The position numbers and the translations under genes are program-made. From assembly GCA_030544235.1 (NCBI GenBank), contig CM060466.1, positions 21,874,575 to 21,938,574 on the forward strand: 64,000 bases of DNA, in the 5' to 3' direction. Origin of the DNA: Lepturacanthus savala (lineage: Eukaryota; Chordata; Actinopteri; Scombriformes; Trichiuridae). The notes below the pieces were generated by a model. It saw only the letters and a list, made by a program, of their open reading frames with translations. It had not been told where the DNA came from and ran no database searches. Below are positions 39,501-48,000 of the stretch, piece by piece (within the stretch, counting starts at the first letter, position 1; every line of letters begins with the position of its first letter).

Positions 39501-42049
39501 TTTGTGGACACTAAGTGCTGTTGGCGAAATACATAAAAACTTAATTTTATAATACCCCATTCCGTCTTCCTCTCTGCTCCCAGGTGCCCTGTTGGAGAAG
39601 AAGACAGACCTGGATAAGCGTGGCATGGGCATGTCTGATTACAACAATGGCCTGAACAAGCCCTTGGTGTGTCGGCCCTCTGTGCTCTCCAAAGACCCCT
39701 CAGACCGCACCACCTTTCTTGACAAGGTAAGACATTAAGCATCTGGCCAGTTAGCAGACTGTTTTCAGACATCTGTGGGAAATTCATACAAGAAAATAAA
39801 AATCTATGATTGTATTTCTACAAATTTTATGCTGCTTTCGTTTTTTGGGCATTTTCATATTTTTGCAATGTGTTCTAGGTTGATATGTGCTACATTTGAA
39901 AGATTATTGAAGGAATAATCATATTTTATTATGGGATTTCTTGCTATCAGTAGTCCAAATATTTTCATACAAGTTTCATACATATTCAATTATTATTGTA
40001 GTACAATTGTACTTTCTCTTTTCTCTTTCTGCCCAATTTACCCCTGTCCTCCATTTGTCTCGGCCTGCTCCAGGATGGTGTTCTGTCAGATGATGCCCCC
40101 CCATCACCGTTTCTGCCTTCCCCCAGCCTGAAGCTCCCCCTGGCCAACAGTAGCCTTCCTGGGCAGGGTCTGGGACAGGGCAACCCGGGGCTGGCCATGC
40201 AAAACTTGAACAACAGACAGGTAAGACATTTATACATAGTAAAAAATTATGGACAATATTACACAATTCTAAACAGTAAACATACAGTAGATCTCTGTGA
40301 AGCTTGGAATGCTCTGCTCTTGTTGAGGTACATAGTTGAGACTCCTATTGAAGCTTTTTATTGTCAATCAGTTAATTTTTTCACACCCTTTGGTTCTAAC
40401 GCATAATTATGTGGAACACATTTTGTTTCAAAACATTTTACCACAGCCTTGAATGGTGACAAGGACAATGTTTATTAATGTATGTACATGTTAATGTGTA
40501 ATCATTGAAGATGCAATTGTATACAAAAACTAATAATCTGGATTCATTTTGCACATGTCTCTCTTACCCACATTGCTCTCCCAAATCTCCACTTTTCTAT
40601 TTCACACATTTGTGTGTATGACCTTGCCTGAAGTGCCCATTGAAACGAGATATTATGTTCTATCAAATATCACCGCCAGAGGCAGCCATGGCCCAGAAAA
40701 ACAACAGTATGTCCTTGAAGCCCAAACAAAGGCACTGTAAGTGGGCCTTTTTGGCACTGAATAGTAGGCCTCCAACAACATAAAATTTGGAAATGTGGAT
40801 GGAGCTGCCTTTTTCAGGCTAATTGTTTTAGGCTCTTTAAAATGTTGTGATCTAACAACTAGCTCTCACCCAGTGTTTATTTTGCTTTGGTACACAAGAG
40901 TAAAATGTGAGGACCTTGAGGGTAAATGCTTTGAAAAATGTTTTTTGATATTGCTATGTGGGCTATGGATATCCACTCAAGCTTGGTTCTTTAGTGCACT
41001 GAGTTTTCTTTTTCATCCTATTCAAGCAAACTCAATCACATATTTTTATGCACTGATCTTTTTTTTCCCACTAAGAATTCACATTTGGATGTTCAACTTT
41101 CCACACTACTCTTGAGGTTTTCTGTAGCTGTTTCTCAGTGGTCAAGACTACATACACTTCCTCCTAATTTCGTGGATCAGCTGAATGTTTTTGAAGAAGT
41201 CATTTATGAGAAACACATTATGTCAGATTATTTGACATTTGATAATCTGCAGAATTTTCTGATTACATTCACCAATTGGCTTTAGTAGTCTGAATAAACA
41301 TGGAGACTTTGAAAAAGTTTAATTGTCTCCTTGCAACCCATGCTCATAGATACCCAGTGGAATGTTTGGCAGTAGTGGAGTAGCACAAACCCGGGCCATG
41401 CAGCAGCAGCAGCCTCCCCCTCAGCCACCAGTGCCACCTCTCAGCTCCTCCCAGCCTAGTCTACGTGCTCAAGTGCCTCAGTTTCTCTCCCCTCAGGTAG
41501 ATAACCATACATAAACCTCACAATACTCTACATATTATATTTACAACCGGCAGTTATATCATTTTATAGCATACAAAAGGAAGTCTGTGTTATGCAGGGA
41601 TTTAATGACAACTTGTACTGGTTGTCTTGCATGCTGGGAAACACAATTTGACCGCCCAAATTGCTAATGTATCTTGTTTTTTCTCATTATACTTCTTATC
41701 CATTAAAATTATCCCCTGACATTGTGAGTGTGGCTATAATGTATGCTGCAGATAATTGCGATTGTTACCTTGTTTACTCTTACCAACAAGTCGTGATATG
41801 AATGACATGCTTGACAAGAAGCCAACCTGTCTTATCATTGAAATGTATCATGCTCTTTGCAGAATATGAAATGGGTCGAAAGAAATTATTATTTAACAAC
41901 TGCTGAATCAAGTACAGTTAAACCTATTAATTATTTATTTAACCTGAAACCCTAACAATCCGTATTTTTTGCTTGTGCAACTGGGAAAAACATCATAAAA
42001 AGTATTATTCTTGAGCTTTGCAAACCTTTTCTCTCCCATCTTTTCCTCC

Positions 42050-42099
<50 letters not shown>

Positions 42100-45000
42100 G
42101 TGTCAAGTTTTCCCAGAAGCTGCTCTTGTTCAGTTGTTGATTCAAAAAGACTAACATGTCATCTTTCCTTCCTGCTTCACCCATTCTTCCCTGCCCTCCA
42201 GGTCCAAGCACAGCTCTTGCAGTTTGCAGCAAAAAACATTGGTCTGAACCCTGCACTTTTAACCTCACCAATAAACCCTCAACAAATGACCCTGTTGTAC
42301 CAACTTCAGCAACTGCAAATGGTGAGTCAGAGTCCTTTTCTCCCTCTGTATTTGTAGTGCAACTTGAAGCAGAAACCTGAGGCAGAGTATTGTCGACCTT
42401 TTTTAAGAGGTTCAGGCTTTAAAACAAGCACAATACTAAAACATGTCTTTTTGCAATGTCTTGATGTTAGTCCAAGTAGAGCTAAAATGTATTATTAAGA
42501 ATGTTGAAGGGCTCCATTTATAATGGTTGAAGGAGTTAGAAGGAAATTGTTAACTAATCTCTCCTACTCGGCTGTTTTAACTTTCATTAATAAACTTTTA
42601 ATTATGGAATTGAACATTTGCTTTCCTTCATACAGGCGTACCAGCGTTTACAAATCCAGCAGCAGATGATGCAGGCGCAACGCAATGTTTCCGGCCCCAT
42701 TAGACAACAAGAGCAGCAAGTGAGTCAACGGGTGCATCATTACACTCAAAAGGTTTAGCAATAAAACTCCATGACTCGCAAAATCTGTTAAATATTTAGT
42801 TTTTCACTATACCATAATACAAATAATGACAAAACATGTTACGTCATTGTTGTTCAAACCTCCGTTATTGCTCAAATTTTAAGATGTCTGATTGGGTTAC
42901 TTCTCATTTAACATGAGCCAACAGCTTGAGTTTGTTCTCCTTTTGGAGTCATTTTGTCTTTTGTAGACAGACCACAAGTTAAAAGTCTGTTGAAAGTGGA
43001 TATGAATGTATGAACACCTGCTTGTTCCTTCCCCCATTTTCCACTCCACCCTTTCTTTGCACTGTATTCTCTATAATACAACATTATTTGATTCATCCTA
43101 ATTGTTTCCTCTCCTCATATCTTAATACTTTGATGTTACTCTGTTTTGACAAGGCTTCTCTTCTCTGCCAGGTTGCACGTACAATCACCAACATGCAGCA
43201 GCAGATCCAGCAGCACCAGCGTCAGCTGTACCAGGCGCTGCTGATGAAGCAGCAGCAACTTCCCTCTCATTCCTCCTCCTCTTCCTCCTCCTCCGCTGGT
43301 CTGCATCCCCCTGGTGGCCCAGCCGGAGGCCCTGGCTCTGGCAAATCAACCCTGGACCCCTTCACAGGTTCCCACCAGGCTCCGGGCCTCGCCGACACAC
43401 TGCACACCAAAGAGCCGCTGTCTTCGCCCAACGCCTACAGCACCTACCCTCTCTGTGAGTCTGAGATGGGGAGTACATGAAATGAAGAAAAATCTGGATT
43501 TTACTATTGTTGACACAACCTAAATCTCAAAAAAATTCTATTAATACAGATGTAACTTAATTCAGTGCAGGAATGGCATATGTGACGACTCACAATTCAT
43601 ACCTGCATTATGTTAACCTCCAAAAAATAAACACAATCTGTCTATAGACATTTCTCTTTGAGATTTATATGCAAATTTAAATTTAGGGTCCCCCATCTAA
43701 AAGAGGTTTTAATCTCAATTGTAAACTAAAGGTCTAGATTAACGTGTGTGTTTTTTTTTAGGCATTTTCACTAGATTTTTGCTAATGAATAGAAACATGA
43801 TACGATTATTGTTTTATGTGCAGCTGGACTGAATCCAAACATGAATGTAAACTGCATGGAGGTTGGGGGTCTGTCCCTGAAGGAGCCCCCTCAGCCCCAG
43901 TCCCGCCTGTCACAGTGGACACACTCCAACTCCATGGACAGCCTCTCTTGCAACTCCTCAAACATGGAGAACAACCTCAATAAGCACGGTATGTTGAATA
44001 AAAGCATAAGCTGACATCTAAACATTCTTGTACATACAGTACTGTACATATAGGATACAAATGTAAACCAACTGCACTATAGAGTTAACACAACCACATA
44101 TTTTGTTAGCATTTTGAATACATTTCAATGTGCACATTTGTTATATTGTTAAGTGACACTTGGGAACTAATATGTTGTACAATAGCAGCCATAACTAATA
44201 AGAGGGCAAAGCATAGGGCCAAATTATGCAGGTGCAAGATATCACCACCAGGTGGCCCCAAACGATGGCGCCTGTTTAAAGGTCCATTTCTTAGAATAAT
44301 ACCAAACAACAAAAAATTCAAAGGAATCCAGAAACCAGGATTTTTTTCTAGATCATTACCAAAATGTAATCATCCATTCCCAACATTGAATGAAATTTTT
44401 GAGTTATCCTGCTAACAATCAGACAACCAAACAAAACGCATGTGAAATACAAACCCTTGGCAGAGGTAATAAGCAAACAGGGATTTGAATTGTGATTAAA
44501 AAATTATAATAAAACTTTCAGTAGGTGCAATAGTTTTTTTGAGTTATTGGAAATTTGTAGTATGCAAGAATGAGTTGATATATGAGATATCTATTATTGC
44601 AGCCTCATTAATTGTGATTGACTGATGAAGTAGGTAAATTGTTAATAAAATTGTCTTACTCAGGGGCTCAAGTGTGAGCCACCCACCCTAACACATTTGA
44701 GTATTTGCTGAAGGAAACTCAACGAACAATACAACATCAATGCCGCTTTTGTCGTTCTTGCAACACTGTTGCGTGAAAGACTGTTTTCTCTGTGCATTTG
44801 TGTATCACACATCCCACCTGCAAGCTCATTCTCAGCAAAAATGCCTCGCAGCCAGAAACACAGGTGTGACAACACCTCCCACAAACAGTGACAACTCCGT
44901 TCCAATGTGCTCCTAACAATGACATTTTACTCCGAAAACACTTGACTCTGTATTTTTAATGTTTGTGTGTGTGTGTGTAAGGTATCGGAGGCCCATATTA

Positions 45001-48000
45001 TGGTGAACAAGAACAATGCCTATCCTGCGCAGAAAAGAAAAGCTGTACATTGTTTTTTAACTTCAGATTCCTTTTTATGTGTTATGCTCCTTAATCAATT
45101 TTCAAATGAAAGTAAAGTTTGTCTCTTTCCATATGAAAAGGTGCCATATCTGCTGCCTCTACCCTGGGCCCCCCTGGGAAACCTCCCCAGTTGGAGGACT
45201 CATACAGCCCATACAATCTAATGTCCAGTTCTGAGTCACCCACCAGCCCCCTGGTGCCCCCAGACAGCTGGGTCCAGGGCAAGAGCCCCAACGAGAAGAT
45301 TTCCAACGGGACTAACATTAACTGGCCCCCAGGTGAGGATGAGATGTGATTAGATAACTGTTAATGCTATGCAGTATCAGCATTGCATCGATTGTGTTTT
45401 GAGTAAAGATTTCATCAGTTTAATAACTATAGAGGAAGTGACTTAGAGTCCTGTGTGAAATGTCATTACTGTGGCGAAGTAGTGAGTTGGCAGTCTTTCA
45501 AGTTTCTCAATATCTCATATTGCCGTTTCAACCCTTTCATTCAAGACTTGATTCATTTCATTCAACACTCCCTCAGAGTTTTGCCCAGGTGTGCCATGGA
45601 AGGGCCTTCAGAACATCGACCCTGAGAATGACCCCAACATGACCCCAGGCAGCGTCCCCAGTGGTCCCACCATCAACACCAACATCCATGACGTCAACCG
45701 CTACCTGCTGAGGGACAGGAATGGAGGTATGAACACAAGCAAGGCTAAAATTAGACAAATCTCCAGTAAACCAACATAACAAACATTCTGCGTTCGATGG
45801 ATCAGATGTAAATGAATCATTTCTTCACTTACACGAGCTGGCTCATGTTTGCCTACTGCACAGGCCTGACTGTGTTTTCTTGTGCTGATGCTGACATGAC
45901 TTGTTTTTTTTTTTTGTTTTGTTTTTTTCCTCTTTGTCCCTGGCAACGCCCTCTGTTACCTGTACAACCATTTAGCCACTTCCCCAGTTCCTTCTCTTCA
46001 GAATGGCTCTCTGCCTTCTACCAGCAGTGACTGGCCTGTCAGTGGCTACTCTAATTCTTTCAGTCTGTCGTCCTCTGATGGAGACGGCTCAGGTACACAA
46101 GCCAGAGTATCTTCCTGTTGTGTGTGGACCTACTAAACCTTTCCCCACCAAAATGGGAACCCTGACACCATGTTATCTCTTATCTCAGGCTTCTACTTCT
46201 CCTAAACCTTACCCAACCCCCTGAGCTGTTTTTGTGACCCTTCTTACTCAGTCACACCTAAACTTGTTCCCTCAGTGCCTTTAGACAACACCCTTACCGA
46301 TATTAAGACAGTAACCTCAACAATGTGAGCTTCAGCTATCTGTGCTTCTTTGACCCAAACCACAAAAAAAACAAACCTCACCCCTTCTGGTCATGACAAC
46401 AGTACACATCCTGTGTTTCTGTGCACCATACTGTATGACAAGAATTCAAAAAAATATCTTATTTGTGATGTGATTTGTAAAATATACTGCATGTAGACAC
46501 TATTTATTGCATCTGTATTGCATTTACAAATAAAGAGATTCAACAATGCATTTACTTCAGTTTTCCCAACTTAATAGTACCAATACACATTCATCTGTAA
46601 CTTGATGTTCTCTCAACCGCCCTCTATCTCCCATCTTCTCTCCACGTGAAGGAAAAATGTCTGACATGAAGTCCACCTGGTCCCCAGGCCCCATCTCCCA
46701 GAGCCAAGCCTCTCTGTCTCACGAGCTGTGGAAAGTCCCACAGGGTCAGCGCAGCAACGCAGCCCCATCCCGACCCCCGCCAGGCCTCACCCACACCAAG
46801 CCCTCCTCCACTTGGGGGGGCAACTCACTGGGCCTGGGCCAAGGCTGGAGTGGCAACTACTCCTCTGGTGAGCACTCTCCTCTAAGCCAGGCTTTTCTCA
46901 TTTCATTGTTAGTTAAGTTAAGTATTTAATGGAACTGACTTCTCTAGCCTCTTCAACCAATGAAATTTGAAATTTGAAATGCATTTCAAGTCATTTTCAA
47001 GTTTTATGTTGGCATACGCGGGAAACATTACTTCTTAACATACATAAGCATTATTACATTCTTTAGTCTGTTAACTAATGAAGAAAGAAGCATCATGCTA
47101 CTGCTGAGTATTTTTTTCTGAGCTTGCAGAATTTAAATCCATTTACAAATGACAGTAGGTCAAACTCCAACGTCTTCAATCAAAGGTTACTTCAATCAAA
47201 GTGAAAACAACAGACATTCTCTTCAGAATGTATTTCGCACCAAAAACATAGAAGATGCATAGGTATAGTGATATTCACAGCTTGTAAAAAAAAAAAAAGA
47301 AACTGTGATCACACCCTGTTAAACTGACATTTTGAGGTTTACCGGTTCTGAGAGAGGCCTCCTATATCGTAGAAGTGACCTTAGTTTGACATTGCATGTC
47401 AAGTACATCAAAGAGGAATGTCTTGTGAGTTTCAAGACACGTGTGTGGAAATGGTGACTGTTGATAATCTGTATGAAGCTTCCCTTGAACACAGAGCTGC
47501 AAAGTGTTCTTGAAAGATCAAGACAAAGGCTCCAATCAACAGAAATTTATTTAGAAAATAAATACTTCCTGTTTATATCTCTATTGTAACAGTGCTGTTA
47601 CTTGAATATTTTTTTGTTGCAAACTCGCTTTGTGCATAATGCTGTTGAAGAAAAAAAATGTATGCTCATTGGACAAACTTGTGTTTGATTGTATTGCTTT
47701 TAGTAACAAATTGCAGAAAATTGACACACAGACAGCATTTTCTCGACAAAATGTGATACTTTTTTTCAATAAAACGATTTTTGTTAACATGATATTTTAC
47801 TATGTCCATATTTCTGCTACAGAGGGAACCACTTGGAGTACTGACAGCTCCAACAGGACCAGCAGCTCACTGGTGCTGAGGAATCTCACCCCACAGGTAT
47901 GTACACCTGCTGCTAATTTCCCAGAGATTTCAATTTGTGTGTCAAAGGATCTCCAAACTCTTTTATGAGTTGAAATGATTTATTTGCCATTTTTCTTTAC

